The notes: generated from the letters alone by a model not told the origin. A DNA stretch of 64,000 nucleotides from Hyperoplus lanceolatus (GCA_026929865.2 CM049395.1:36812501-36876500); one strand, 5' to 3'; positions 12,126 through 22,483 are shown, numbered from the stretch's first letter. Numbers and translations: made by a program.

Positions 12126-12197
12126 TCTTTAACTGTAGAAGCTGTTCAGTTGTTCAACATAAACACTGCAGACCATATAGTCAGCAGCAGTCTAGAG

Positions 12198-13543
12198 CAG
12201 TGGTTCTCAACCTTTTTTGAGCAAACGCCCCCCTAACCTTACCGAGATACTCTAGCGCCCCCCCAAAAAAAAATAAAAAACACAAACACACACACACACA
12301 CACACACAAATGTACATATATTAGCCAAAGAGATACTGTATTAAATGCACATTCATCTGTTAAACTAATTCAGACAAGGCAACTATTTAAGTACATTTCT
12401 TGGTGCATAACTATTATTTTTACTTTGGGAACACAAATACAGTACAGTAAGAAAATTGTTTAAAAAATAATGAATGTGAATTATTCTAAGCTGCAGAGTT
12501 CTTGAACGGTAAGCCAGACTTAGCAATTAATAAAGCGATGTTGTAGGACGCCACCAATGCGCTTTCGCTTTGATTGACGTTCCGGTCGAACAGAGAGTTG
12601 ATGGTGGGCCGTCTTGAATGTTGATCCCTCAGAGACTTAAAGTAGGATGGAACTTAAGCTGATTTTTCGGGATGTTTTTTCACTAAATGTTCCTGTAGTC
12701 GCGAGGGTTTCATGGCCTCATTAGAGAACACCTGATCGCAGAGCAGGCACATTGGTAAAGTGGTGTTCATCGGTGACGGGATAAATCCATAACTAATGTA
12801 ATTGGCATTGTACTGCCGGCACTTTTTCTTGCTATCCGCCATGTTTGTTTATGTTATGTTATTAAAGTTGAATATGTTACAATGAATTGTGTATGTTTTC
12901 ATTGGTTGTTGAACTGTTATCCTGCGAACTAGCGCTCATGACGTAGCTGTGCTTTGCTGCTGTCATAGGGCTGCTGTACAGGGCTTCAGTGAGCCTCTCG
13001 CGGTGCACAGCGTTTAGTATATCGTCCCTCTCCAACATATGAGGGTTGTATCTTTAACATGGTTCTGCTTGTGTGTTAGTTAACTCCATGCTTTGGCTGA
13101 TTACTCTGTGTTTTCTCCACCTCAGAGACAATAGTTAGTTTAAGTTTGAATCTCGCTGCGCTAGCATTAGCATTAGCAATATCAGTAAACGTCATTATAC
13201 TAGTCTGTGATTGGCTGATTCCTCTGCCGCTAAGGCTTTGATTGGCTGGTTGTTCTGACTCAAAGACCTCTGATTGGCTGTCTGCAGAGCCTTCTCTTTT
13301 CTAAGGCTGTGACAGTCAGCAGACCGCAGAACATTGGAGAGAATAGTTAAAAAGAGGTTGAGGGTTTAGAAACATGAAAAGTTAAAATAGGCTGTTTATT
13401 TCAGGTAACCTATTTTTGCAGTCAAAAGATTTATAAGATTTTTAAGAAAGTTTAAAATATATTAAAAAAAAAAAAAAAAAAAGCTCTCGTGTCCCAGCCT
13501 GGTCCCAGCTAGGTAGTACGAATGCCCCCGTTGAGAAACCCTG
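12198..13543. mobile_element. hAT element with BED-finger remnant
   Basis: It begins CAGTGGTTCTCAACCTTTTT and ends, read in reverse, CAGGGTTTCTCAACGGGGGC. Both flanks read GTCTAGAG (12190-12197 and 13544-13551), a perfect 8-bp target duplication, so the limits are secure. CAGTGGTTCTCAA termini are typical of Charlie-like hATs. The minus strand keeps a 62-codon BED zinc-finger ORF (separate entry). The rest of the transposase is gone. A (CA)n tract lies at about 12281-12309 and a poly(A) run at about 13465-13483. Confidence 0.9.
12654..12842 (-). CDS. BED-type zinc-finger N-terminus of hAT transposase
   Basis: A 62-codon minus-strand ORF starts at ATG 12842. It begins MADSKKKCRQYNANYISYGF and contains MCLLCDQVFSNEAMKPSRLQ followed by EHLVKKHPE. 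The C-x2-C and H-x4-H spacing with the KPSRLQEHL helix is that of the BED finger found at the N-terminus of hAT transposases and of domesticated ZBED/FAM200 proteins. The finger binds transposon ends in active elements. The frame stops soon after the finger, so the dimerisation and RNase-H-like catalytic domains are missing. It is probably a relic, although the finger itself is intact. Confidence 0.6.
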   Translation of the reverse strand: MADSKKKCRQYNANYISYGFIPSPMNTTLPMCLLCDQVFSNEAMKPSRLQEHLVKKHPEKSA

Positions 13544-13577
13544 GTCTAGAGCATGCCTTGCAGCCTTGGAAGACTAT

Positions 13578-13688
13578 GGGCCGGTTTCGCAGACATGGAT
13601 TAAGCCTAGTTCTGGACTAAATTGTACTTTCAATGGATATCCCCCATTCAAAATTCCATTTAGTCCAGGACTAAGTTGAAACTGGCCC
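13578..13688. mobile_element. Short palindromic MITE, 111 bp
   Basis: The left end GGGCCGGTTTCGCAGACAT pairs with the right end GAAACTGGCCC. The subterminal stretches (TAAGCCTAGTTCTGGACTAA and TTTAGTCCAGGACTAAG) also pair, so most of the element folds back on itself. TAT lies directly outside both ends, a possible 3-bp duplication. This is a widespread fish MITE type; I do not assign a superfamily. Confidence 0.7.
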
Positions 13689-14032
13689 TATGTTGTTTAT
13701 ATTTTCAAATATATTTATTAGGGCTGTAACGATATGCGTATCGAACCGAGAATAGCGATACACAGTGCCACGATCCCGCATGGCGGTGTGAGACGATAGA
13801 ATCACAATTTTAATTTTAATTGTATTTTTTTTTTTTTTTTTTAGGCTTAAGGGTTAGGATTGGATAACAAGTTTGGTGAAGGAAGCTGTAGCTGTTAAGT
13901 GTTTATTTTTTTTCTAACTAGATTTTTGGTTTACAGCACAGTTCAATATTTTTTTATTTTTCAACAGTTTTGTTACAGAGAAGAGAGAAATGTTATATAT
14001 TTAGTTATTTATTTATTCATGTTGCTTATATA

Positions 14033-14899
14033 TACTCAACAAAAATATAAACGCAACACTTTTGTTTTTGCTCCCATTTTTCATGAGATGGACTTAAAGA
14101 TCTAAAATTCATTCCAGATACACAATTGTACCATTTCTCTCAAACATTGTTCACAAATCTGTCTAAATGTGTGATAGTGAGCACTTCTGCTTTGCTGAGA
14201 TAATCCATCCCACCTCACAGGTGTGCCACATCAAGATGCTGATCTGACATCATGATTAGTGCACAGGTGTGCCTTAGACTGTCCACAATAAAAGGCCACT
14301 CTGAAATGTGCATTTTTTTTGCTTTATTGGGGGTCTGGGGACTCAGAACCAGTCAGTATCTGGTGTGACCACCATTTGCCTCATGCAGTGCAAAACATCT
14401 TCTTCGCATAGAGTTTATCAGATTGTCAATTGTGGCCTGTGGAATGTTGGTCCACTCCTCTTCAATGGCTGTGCGAAGTTGCTGGAGACGGCTTATGGTG
14501 GAGAAATGAACATTCAATGCACGAGCAACAGATCTGGTTGACATTCCTACTGTCAGCATGCCAATTGCACGCTCCCTCAATGCTTGTGGCATCTGTGGCA
14601 TTTTGCTGTGAGACAAAACTGCACATTTCAGGGTGGCCTTTTATTGTGGACAGTCTAAGGCACACCTGTGCACTAATCATGATGTCAAATCAGCATCTTG
14701 ATGTGGCACACCTGTGAGGTGGGATGGATTATCTCAGCAAAGCAGAAGTGCTCACTATCACACATTTAGACAGATTTGTGAACAATGTTTGAGAGAAATG
14801 GTACAATTGTGTATCTGGAATGAATTTTAGATCTTTAAGTCCATCTCATGAAAAATGGGAGCAAAAACAAAAGTGTTGCGTTTATATTTTTGTTGAGTG
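14033..14899 (-). mobile_element. Internally deleted Tc1/mariner element, TA duplication
   Basis: Both termini are the long inverted repeat of a well-known vertebrate element (CTCAACAAAAATATAAACGC, about 250 bp per arm here). TA lies outside each end (14031-14032 and 14900-14901). The arms are nearly identical, so the copy is fairly young. The minus strand keeps an 87-codon ORF in which the DNA-binding start of the transposase is fused to its very end, because the catalytic middle was deleted. It needs an outside transposase to move. Confidence 0.9.
14353..14616 (-). CDS. Deletion-fused Tc1 transposase, DNA-binding part only
   Basis: This intact 87-codon ORF starts MSHSKMPQMPQALRERAIGM. It contains a helix-turn-helix with GMSTRSVARALNVHFSTISRLQ, about residues 22-45. 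It then passes directly into a C-terminal segment with QLRTAIEEEWTNIPQATIDN and LINSMRRRCFALHEANGGHT. In full-length Tc1 transposases these two parts are separated by about 200 residues bearing the DDE triad, so the peptide could not catalyse transposition. It could in principle still bind the element's inverted repeats. No promoter or expression evidence is visible. Confidence 0.7.
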   Translation of the reverse strand: MSHSKMPQMPQALRERAIGMLTVGMSTRSVARALNVHFSTISRLQQLRTAIEEEWTNIPQATIDNLINSMRRRCFALHEANGGHTRY

Positions 14900-14904
14900 T
14901 AATT

Positions 14905-15254
14905 AATAATGGATTGGATTTATATAGTGCTTTATTTCTCTGTGACTCTTAGCGCTTTACAGGGTTCCAGGTTCAATTCGTTCACACACAGTCATACCGG
15001 TGGTGGTAAACTACGAGAGTAGCCACAGCTGCCCTGGGGCAGACTGACGGAAGCGTGGCTGCCATTCAGCGCCAACGGCCCCTCCGACCACCACCTCAAA
15101 CATACAGCAATCATACACATCCACACAAGACAAGGTGGGTAAAGTGTCTTGCCCAAGGACACAACAACCATGACACAGGTGGCCGGGCGGGGATCGAACC
15201 GCCAACCTTTGGATCATTGGCCAACCCGCTTAACCACCTGAGCCACAGTCGCAC
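14905..15254 (-). mobile_element. tRNA-derived SINE
   Basis: On the minus strand the head has a pol III box A, TGGCTCAGGTGG (15245-15234), and box B, GGTTCGATCCC (15200-15190), as in a tRNA. The body ends in a tail reading GCACTATATAAATCCAATCC, similar to the tail of LINE-mobilised fish repeats. It abuts the right end of the Tc1 copy within the 13719-15440 hAT element. No clear direct repeats at its ends were found. Confidence 0.75.
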
Positions 15255-15444
15255 ATTGTTCTTTGTGTTCAAATCTGTTCAGGTTATACATTAGTAAATG
15301 TTAGATTAAGTTAAATGTTATTATGAATGTTATTTAAATAAAATGCTTTTAAAATTTAAAAAATCGTTGTATGTATCGAATCGTGGGGCAAACATCGTGA
15401 TACAAATCGAATCGTGAGTTTTTGTATCGTTACAGCCCTAATAT

Positions 15445-15604
15445 ATATATTTTTTTTAAAGATATTTTTTGGGGCATTTTTATGCTTTTTATTGATAGTG
15501 TAGAGACAGAGTTGAAATGGGGCAGAGACATGCAGAGAACAACCACGGGCTGGAATCGAACCCGGGTCCGCTGCTGGCCTACCAACTGAGCTAAGGGCGC
15601 CCCC
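15445..15604 (-). mobile_element. tRNA-derived SINE with 13-bp duplications
   Basis: The minus strand starts GGGGGCGCCCTTAGCTCAG, with box A TAGCTCAGTTGG (15593-15582) and box B GGTTCGATTCC (15562-15552). It ends in a T-rich tail as seen on the + strand. ACAGCCCTAATAT flanks it on both sides (15432-15444 and 15605-15617), a clear retroposition target duplication. The boxes are about 22 bases closer than in the second copy at 18650-18839, so this copy has a deletion between them. Confidence 0.85.
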
Positions 15605-15617
15605 ACAGCCCTAATAT

Positions 15618-16932
15618 TATTTATGGCCTGTAACTGTCTTCCTGATCAAAGTTCCTGATTTTTTTTCTACTTTCAGTGTGGCGCTTGATACCTCGAATGA
15701 TCCAGTGAGTTTGCTCCTAAGTGTTGATGTGAGAAGACACCAGCGCGAGAATGAGAGGCACCTTTGTTCTGCGGTTTCCAGGAAAAGTGGCGTGGTTCTC
15801 AAGGGGGACAGGTATGTGTGAGAAGAGGACTCTTGTCAAGTGCACTGCCTCATTAATATGGAGACAGGTGCTCTTTTGATGAGTTCATAAGCAGTTCACC
15901 AGCAGCCTGGAAGTAGTGCACTTTACAAGGCTGTTCAAAGATCTTTTACATCTGAGAAGAGCCAGTGAAGCCAATAATCCTACTTTCAGAATGTGAGTCT
16001 TTCCTCTGAGATCAATCCCAGATCGAAACATCAAATAGAACTGCTGCTTCTCTCTTTTTAAAGCCCCCTCCTCCCCTTACAAAAATCACTTACTAGATGG
16101 TATTAGACAAGCTAGCAAAAGTGTCATTACCGCTGGGAAGAGAGGATGGATAGATTTCCGTCAAATTGTTGAATATTTTTCACCAGTTTAAGCCTATAGT
16201 TAAGAGTGAAGCATTATTGATAAGACTGCTCCGGGTCCAGCACTGTGCCCAAGGGCCCAGGGAGAAGCAATCCACAGAAGTGGGCTTTCATGTTCATCTA
16301 TGTACAAGAACAAAGCGAGGATTAAGTCTGTGCCTTTTATCCACAAAGCGGGAGGAGTATTTTTATTTTATTTAATTTTTTCTACTCAACCCCTTGGGAA
16401 AGCCCTGTTCTCAGCTGGAGCCATTTCAGGAGTGCCATAGCTCTGTCGCCTCTGGCAGGTCGGATGATTCCCCACACTGTCTTTTTCCTGGCAGAGAAAA
16501 GTGTGGGAAAATATCTGCCACTAATAGGGAGAAGGACAGTTGGCTAACTCTGCACTACACACAAGAATATATTGATTTAACCTGCCAATTGTAATTTTTT
16601 GCTGATTCAGAATGATTTCTCCCCATAAAATTAATATCTATATATTTTCTGTATATATACATATCATTATCATATTCATAATAATATTTTTTTTTGTTGT
16701 TAAATGTCCTTCTGTTAATTAAAACCAAACTTTAAAACATTAAACATAGCCTATTAAATAAATAAGTAGGCCTATACATATTGGTAAAATTTGGAATAAG
16801 TTAAATAGGTTGTTGTGAATGTGTTGGGAGTAGTTATTCAGTGGCTTATCAGTTATTTCAAACGTTGTTTAAAAAGACTACTGTTGACTGCTCTCTGCAG
16901 CTAAAGCAGTTGATTTTCAAGCTAGCGCACTG
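15618..16932. other. Unique DNA with one exon-like stretch
   Basis: No transposon ends are recognised. The stretch contains the exon candidate at 15677-15811. The rest has short chance frames only and becomes AT-rich after 16580. Confidence 0.45.
15677..15811 (+). CDS. Candidate internal coding exon, unidentified
   Basis: A strong acceptor (T-rich tract ending CTACTTTCAG at 15676) and a good donor (GACAG followed by GTATGT at 15812) bracket 135 bp. One frame is open throughout (one base, 44 codons, two bases). The phase is the same at both ends, so the exon could be skipped without a frame change. The peptide runs VALDTSNDPVSLLLSVDVRR, then HQRENERHLCSAVSRKSG and VVLKGD. I recognise no domain and can name no gene. 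A frame of 44 codons can arise by chance, so the support is the splice context plus the unique, non-repeat setting. Confidence 0.3.
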
Positions 16933-17388
16933 CAGGGCTGTGAAGCGCTAACTTCTTGTTCTTACCGGCGTCAAAATAAAAGTCAACTCACGTTTGGCTA
17001 GTAACAGGCTTTTAATGTGAAGGCGCACAGGAATTGTTCTGTTTGCACACGCGCTAACTTAACTGTGTGCCGTCTCCTTCCGGTTATTACCGTTGGTGAA
17101 GTGTATTAATCGCCGCACAAGCACAGGTCCCGAGCACACATCTTTCACCAGCCAAAGTGGAGGGTGGACTCAATAGCTTACTTGCCTAAGACTACATTTA
17201 CCCAAATTTGGAGAGTGTTAATGTAGAGCACTCTAAGCAGTGTTGTGCAGCACTCCTCTGTGTCTCAAACGGACAGCATCTGCTCATTAGCAAGCTGTCG
17301 CACTCCTGCGAGTGGAATTGTATTCATCATCGCACGTGATCAATTTCAGTAGCAAATGCGATCAAAACTGTCACACTGTACAGCCCTG
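16933..17388. mobile_element. Possible short hAT element
   Basis: It starts CAGGGCTGT and ends ACAGCCCTG, a 9-base perfect inverted terminus. The right subterminal region, read in reverse, runs GTGTGACAGTTTTGATCGC, like a common fish hAT group. The flanks GCGCACTG and CCTTACAG do not match, so one end may be misplaced. No coding capacity. Confidence 0.4.
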
Positions 17389-17559
17389 CCTTACAGTATT
17401 TCCATCCAGCATTCATTGGCTGCTCTTAAGGCAACTTTGCTGTGATACATTCTAATACTGCTCTGTGAGCACCTTACAGTATTTCCATCTAACATTCATT
17501 GGCTGTTCTTAGGGCACCTTTGCTATACATTATTTTACTGCTCTGAGAGCACCTTACAG
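17389..17559. repeat. Tandem repeat, about 81-83 bp unit
   Basis: The unit CCTTACAGTATTTCCATC ... CATTCATTGGCTG ... ACTGCTCTGTGAGCA occurs twice, at 17389 and 17472, and the first bases of a third copy start at 17552. The copies differ at several positions and by a small indel. The array sits exactly between two hAT-type ends. Confidence 0.8.
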
Positions 17560-18430
17560 CAGGGGTGACCACACTTTTTCAGCTTGTCAGCTACTTTTAA
17601 AATGACTAAGTCAGCTTGCCACGGTTTTGCTTGGCACGTCAGCCCATCGTGGAATGGTATTGCTTTTACATTACAGCAGCGTGGATATGCACTCAACTGA
17701 TGATGCGCCCTCTGGTGTGTGAATGTATTTAACCACTGAATGTAGGCTACTGTTGCTCATTACATTTTTTGGATGAAAAATGACGTGCCGCCCTTAGTTG
17801 ATGAAGTATAAAAGACAAAGCACTGACATAGTTTACTGTTAAGAGCTCTCAATAAGTCCATGGTTTAGTTAAAGAATAGTTAAACTTGAGTGAAATGCTG
17901 ACTGTAAATTTTAACTGTTAACATGTCAATGTCACTTTCTTTTATAAATCAGCAAGCTAGCTGAATTTCTTTTTTTTAGCTGGAGGACTGAGCGCTCGTT
18001 ATTTGGCACACCAAAGTTAGCTATCTGTTAGCTAGCTATGCAGGGAATTATTTAGGCTTTTACGACACACTGTATAGTACATTGAATATGCTTTATAATG
18101 TGGTTATTTTATTGAGAGGCTATACAATTACATGTGATGTAGGGTCACTGTACGATGACGCTGATTCATCATCACTGAAAGATGACGCTTATTCCTCATC
18201 CCGCTTGGAGGAGGGCCCGGCGCGCTTCGTCCCCACTCCAGAGAAGGTCCATTCCAGGGGCAGGTCAGCACAGTAAATGTGGTGATGAAAAAGCAAATCA
18301 GCACAGCACGGTTTCGGTCGGCGCGGCTGAAAGTGCCAGTAGAAATATGGCATTAGTAAATTGTGTGTGCGGCCTCCGCTGTTTTCTTACAGTCATTGAG
18401 CTATACCTGATCACTGAAATCTTCTAATTT
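17560..18430. mobile_element. Left part of a Charlie-like hAT element
   Basis: It starts CAGGGGTGACCACACTTTTT, then AGCTACTTTTAAAATGACT, the usual left terminus of a fish hAT group. No matching CACCCCTG right end was found downstream, so the right boundary is a guess and the copy is probably truncated. Interior frames at 18082-18427 have no recognisable transposase domain. Confidence 0.5.
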
Positions 18431-18441
18431 TCCTTTCACAG

Positions 18442-18552
18442 TATCAGCCAGAGGAGGATGTCAACCAGGAGAGGCAGGAGCAAAGTCAGCACACAGCCAA
18501 CCATATGATGAGCTATTAAGCGGTACAAAAATATAACAACAACTCCCATGAA
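18442..18552 (+). pseudogene. Exon-like fragment, possibly hAT-derived
   Basis: An acceptor-like CTTTCACAG precedes and a donor-like GTAAGTAA follows this 111-bp piece. All three frames contain stops. Its setting between hAT ends suggests a decayed transposase exon, but I cannot show homology. Confidence 0.15.
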
Positions 18553-18649
18553 GTAAGTAATTGGATATGGTAGTTGTTTTTTCGTAATGTTAATATTTGT
18601 TTCTTTTTTATTTATTACTTGAAGCCTACATGCCACTTCGGTTGATTTT

Positions 18650-18839
18650 TTATTTTTATTTTTTAAGATTTTTTTTTTGCATTTTTATGCTTTGATAGTG
18701 TAGAGACAGAGTTGAAATGGGGCAGAGAGGGGAGTGACATGCAGAGAACGACCGCGTGCTGGAATCGAACCCGGGTCCGCTGCTGGCCGAGGCCCATGGG
18801 GGGGACGCCCTTCCAACTGAGATAAGGGCGCCCCCGATT
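18650..18839 (-). mobile_element. tRNA-derived SINE, same family as 15445-15604
   Basis: Box A TATCTCAGTTGG (18824-18813) and box B GGTTCGATTCC (18771-18761) are on the minus strand, followed by the shared body ATGTCACTCCCCTCTCTGCC and the CTATCAAAGCATAAAAATGC tail. GGTTGATTTT flanks it (18640-18649 and 18840-18849). Box A carries T where the tRNA consensus has G. About 42 bases separate the boxes. Confidence 0.85.
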
Positions 18840-18899
18840 GGTTGATTTTAATAATGCTAAAATGTTTTTAGTGAAGGAGTGTATGTTGAAGTGCATGAT

Positions 18900-19017
18900 T
18901 TTTAAAAAAAATTGAATTAAATGTGTTTTTCACCCCGGTATCGAATTTGGTATCTAGAACTGTGGAATTTCTCTGGTATTGGTTTTGAACTATTACATTT
19001 CTGGTATCGTGACATCC
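18900..19017. mobile_element. hAT right-end fragment
   Basis: The stretch CCCCGGTATCGAATTTGG to GGTATCGTGACATCCTTA reads in reverse as TAAGGATGTCACGATACC, a known type of hAT terminus. No left end was found. Confidence 0.4.
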
Positions 19018-19149
19018 TTACTGTCAATATACGATTGTTTGGACCTGTAGAAATACGCTGCAACTTGAATGATACTTGAAGCACACAATGAAAGGATATA
19101 TTTCCTGTTCAATACAACAAATTGGAAATGGACTGCTTTGGTTTCACAT

Positions 19150-19384
19150 TGTTTTATTTTATTTTATTTTAAGCACTGAAAATACTGCAATGTTGTGACG
19201 CATCGTTATGTTAAGTCATATCTTAATAAATTGTTAGCATTTTATTTATTCATCAATTAGGTGCTTTTTCTGATTATAAAATCACAGAAAAAGTAGAAAA
19301 CGGAATTCTAAAAAATGTTACCGGAATTTGGGAAGAAATAAAATAGGATTTTGAAAAAAATAAAAAGGATTTCATAGGGCCCTA
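19150..19384. mobile_element. hAT-like right-end fragment
   Basis: It ends GGATTTCATAGGGCCCTA, in reverse TAGGGCCCTATGAAATCC, a terminus common in fish genomes. It is preceded by AT-rich sequence with ACGGAATTC and TTACCGGAATTTGG, which fit the same family. The left boundary is uncertain. Confidence 0.45.
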
Positions 19385-22300
19385 GTTATATTGTAAGATA
19401 CAAATATGCCAGAGCACATACTATGGTAAAAGTGTACAGAGAAAGTAGCACAAGTTGTTTTGAACAATCAAAGTAAACTGTTGTCTTCCTGCACTGACGG
19501 GAAATCAGGTTAATTATTTTTAGCCTCTCCCTTAATTTGAACGGATGTTTTATTTTGACGACAGACCGGTCAATCTGTTTGTATTGATGCTGTCATTTCT
19601 TGAGTCAAGAATGGCTCTAAGTTAGATTGTAGATATGTTGAGAATCATGTTTCATCCGTCTCTAAGGTTTATAAGTAGATTACCTTTTGTAATTCGTTTT
19701 GTTACACCAGTCAATAAGCGTCCAATGCAAATGTGGTTCATTTGTATTTGAATTGATGTCCTGTCCCCATTAACTTATGCCTCTAATGCATTCTGGTACA
19801 TTAGTAAATAGACCTGCCGGATTAATCATTAGTTCATTGGGATCGTTTGCTTTTCTCGTGCTTAATCGAATCTCTGACATTGGTAATAAGGGCAGACTTC
19901 ACCTGCCTCCCTGGACACTCAAAAACAAGGAAGAGTAATTTCAGGGGAATGTTGTTGTCTTTTATTTGTTTCAATTGCACACTATATTTCCATTTCAATG
20001 AAATAGCATCTATCAGACAGGCATAAATGCAAGAATTGGTCAATAGTTCTGGTGTTGTTTCTCATGTGTACTGATAAAGTTTGCAGTTTAATTGACATTT
20101 AGAATTCTACCTATTTCACTTATTTCGATGCAGGCTCGCTCTCCGCTATCTCCCTCTCTCACATTGACCCTGATAATGGATGGCTTTTATGTCTTGAGAA
20201 TAAAACCTCTAAATAGGCTCCTTGCACATTATTTATTTAGTTATAATTAATTGAAGTATACCTGGATTGAATGCAACAAGGCTAAATTTGCTGTGTATTC
20301 TTATAAGAAGTCCTATGTCCTTTGTTAAGGCTGCATGACTGCCCTCTATTCAATTGATAAAGGCATATGTTCTGAGCTTATTCATAGTTCTGGCTGCTTT
20401 CAAATCTGCTAGTCATTTAATTATCATCTCTAGGTTCCCACAATATAGACATTTACTGTTTTAACAAAGATTTTTGAATAAACTGGGATTGCTATAAGTG
20501 TAGGTTGACATTGCATTGTTGGTCTGTGGTTTAGTGTTTGTGGCCTTGCAACAGAGACAACTCCCCGTCATTCAGCACCCCCAAAAATGATACATATGTG
20601 ACTGCATTTCAAGAAGTCAGTGTTGGCAATAAATGCCTTGGCTTGTCCTGGAATTGCAGAGAATGACTCTAGTGGGTTGTTATGAATACATTTAGGATAA
20701 AACAATTGCAGATTATCTTTTTCAAGCAGTCTAAAATGTAAGCAACTGTGATTAATTTTTCATGTGAGGTATCAGTATATAATACATGTCAATACATGCT
20801 TAGTGGCTGTTTTGAGTTTTGAGATGTGCCTTGAATTAATAGACCCATTCTATGTGAGGGACATGGCAAGGAATACCAATACCAATACCAGACCAATACC
20901 AGAGAAATAGAATGCTTGCCATTTCCCGAGTGTGAATTTGCGTAACTGTATCAATGTGAAGTAGGCTACACAAATTTAAATCAAATACAAATTTATTCAA
21001 AGTATAGATACTTAGCCCAGTTTAATGAGAATAAGGTAGGTCCTTCCCAGTCTTAAAGCAGATATCTCTTTGCACACTGGACGAGGAATCACTCATCAGA
21101 TAGTAAGGTGTGTGGATTTACAGCAGCAGCTGTTATGCCCTGTGTGGTATCCCATCCAAACAAAGAAGCCCATTGTAAATGTGCCCTTAACCCATAACCC
21201 ACGCAATCATTGCTTGTATGTTCCTTTTGTTTTCCAACCAACCTCAAAATACATCCATCTCCTTAATGGATCTTTTTTTTGGGCCGATAACATGGTTCAG
21301 AATATAGCAACACCAGGCTTGGATGATCATAGATGCAGTCAGGCCACAAAGACCCTTAAAAAGCAAGATTAATAACCCAGTGCAGATGATCTCATAGTTA
21401 AGTGTTTTCTGTTGTATTTACACATCCGCCTGCGCTGTCAGGCTTCTGCTCGTCTCTGAGAAATGGAACCGACACATCCTGACATTAATGCATCACTGAA
21501 AATATTTGAAATTAATAAAGCTCATGCTTTGGTGCAGCTGAGAGAGACATTACAAACACTCCATTTGACATTGATACAATGGCGCCTCTGTTCAATGCAA
21601 ATACTGTTATTTTCCCCCAACCCCTCCGACCTTCCTCCTTTTGATGGAGGAGTTACACAAGGGAAAATCTCCCACACTCAATGCAAACTAATTAGACATA
21701 TTAATGACATTAGACACTTAATTCAAAGCATGTATAATTCATAATAATTGATTGCCCTGGTTTGAAAGAATACTTTGTGAGAAAAATTATCCTATTAAGC
21801 CAAATTTAATCCAAATTCAAGTTGTCAAAACACCCGGCTCTTATTGCATCTTGCACTGTTAAATGTCATAAGCATTTAAGATTGATTATTTGCACGTGTA
21901 GAAATTAGCTTTCAATCATGATTTCACTGCTGTTAAAAAAGAAATGTCCCTCAAGCACCTTCCCTTAGACAATTCTTTATTTTCACATAACTAAGTGGCA
22001 GTATTAACAAAATCAATTTACAAGATACATATTTCAATACTAAGAAATTCATCTGAAATATCAACTTAATCTCTTTTACTACTTTTTGTCTGTCTCTTGC
22101 TGTCAGGGCAGAATTATAGGATATTATAGGATGTTCTTAAATCTTTTATATGATGTAATGTAAGACCTTTATTAAGCCTACCTCTGACATTTCATATTAT
22201 GTGGTGTAGTTAGCAACACAGTATATCCAGGAAATGCTACCTAGAAACTACTGTCAGTCAAACGGCTCTTTTTTTACTGTTTTTTGAAAAGTGTCTTTTG

Positions 22301-22483
22301 GAAGATGAAGCAATTGACAACATCTTCTAAACTGATTTAATGCCATGATAAAAATCCCTACAATCATTACATTTGGGATGTCCTTACTGTATTCCACCCT
22401 CTAAACAACTTACAGTATTCCCTGTTGGTCCCCTTATTCTGCTTGCGTCCTGTTACTGGACCAAGGGAGAATTTACTCACATT
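19385..22483. other. Unique DNA, no gene seen
   Basis: No repeat ends or splice-bounded frames recognised. A short CCAATA tandem lies at about 20876-20900. The part at 21655-21745 has closely spaced TAATTA-type sites and few substitutional-looking simple repeats; it is one of several enhancer candidates described in the findings. Confidence 0.45.

Larger units (their letters stand above)
13719..15440. mobile_element. hAT element carrying a Tc1 and a SINE
   Basis: It starts TAGGGCTGTAACGATATGCG and ends in reverse TAGGGCTGTAACGATACA, with further ATCGAATCG/ATCGTG motifs near both ends. Flanking ATATTTAT (13711-13718) and ATAT-rich sequence on the right agree with an 8-bp duplication, but the DNA there is too AT-rich to be decisive. 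Inside are a deleted Tc1 element (14033-14899) and a SINE (14905-15254). A later SINE landed exactly on the right terminus. Without these, the host is only about 500 bp and noncoding. Confidence 0.8.

Noticed and set aside
15190-15245. tRNA gene on the minus strand
   Set aside because: Boxes A and B are present, but the sequence cannot form a full cloverleaf with an acceptor stem and continues into a SINE body.
17389-17559. CRISPR-like or satellite array
   Set aside because: Only two full units that differ from each other; a local tandem duplication is enough.
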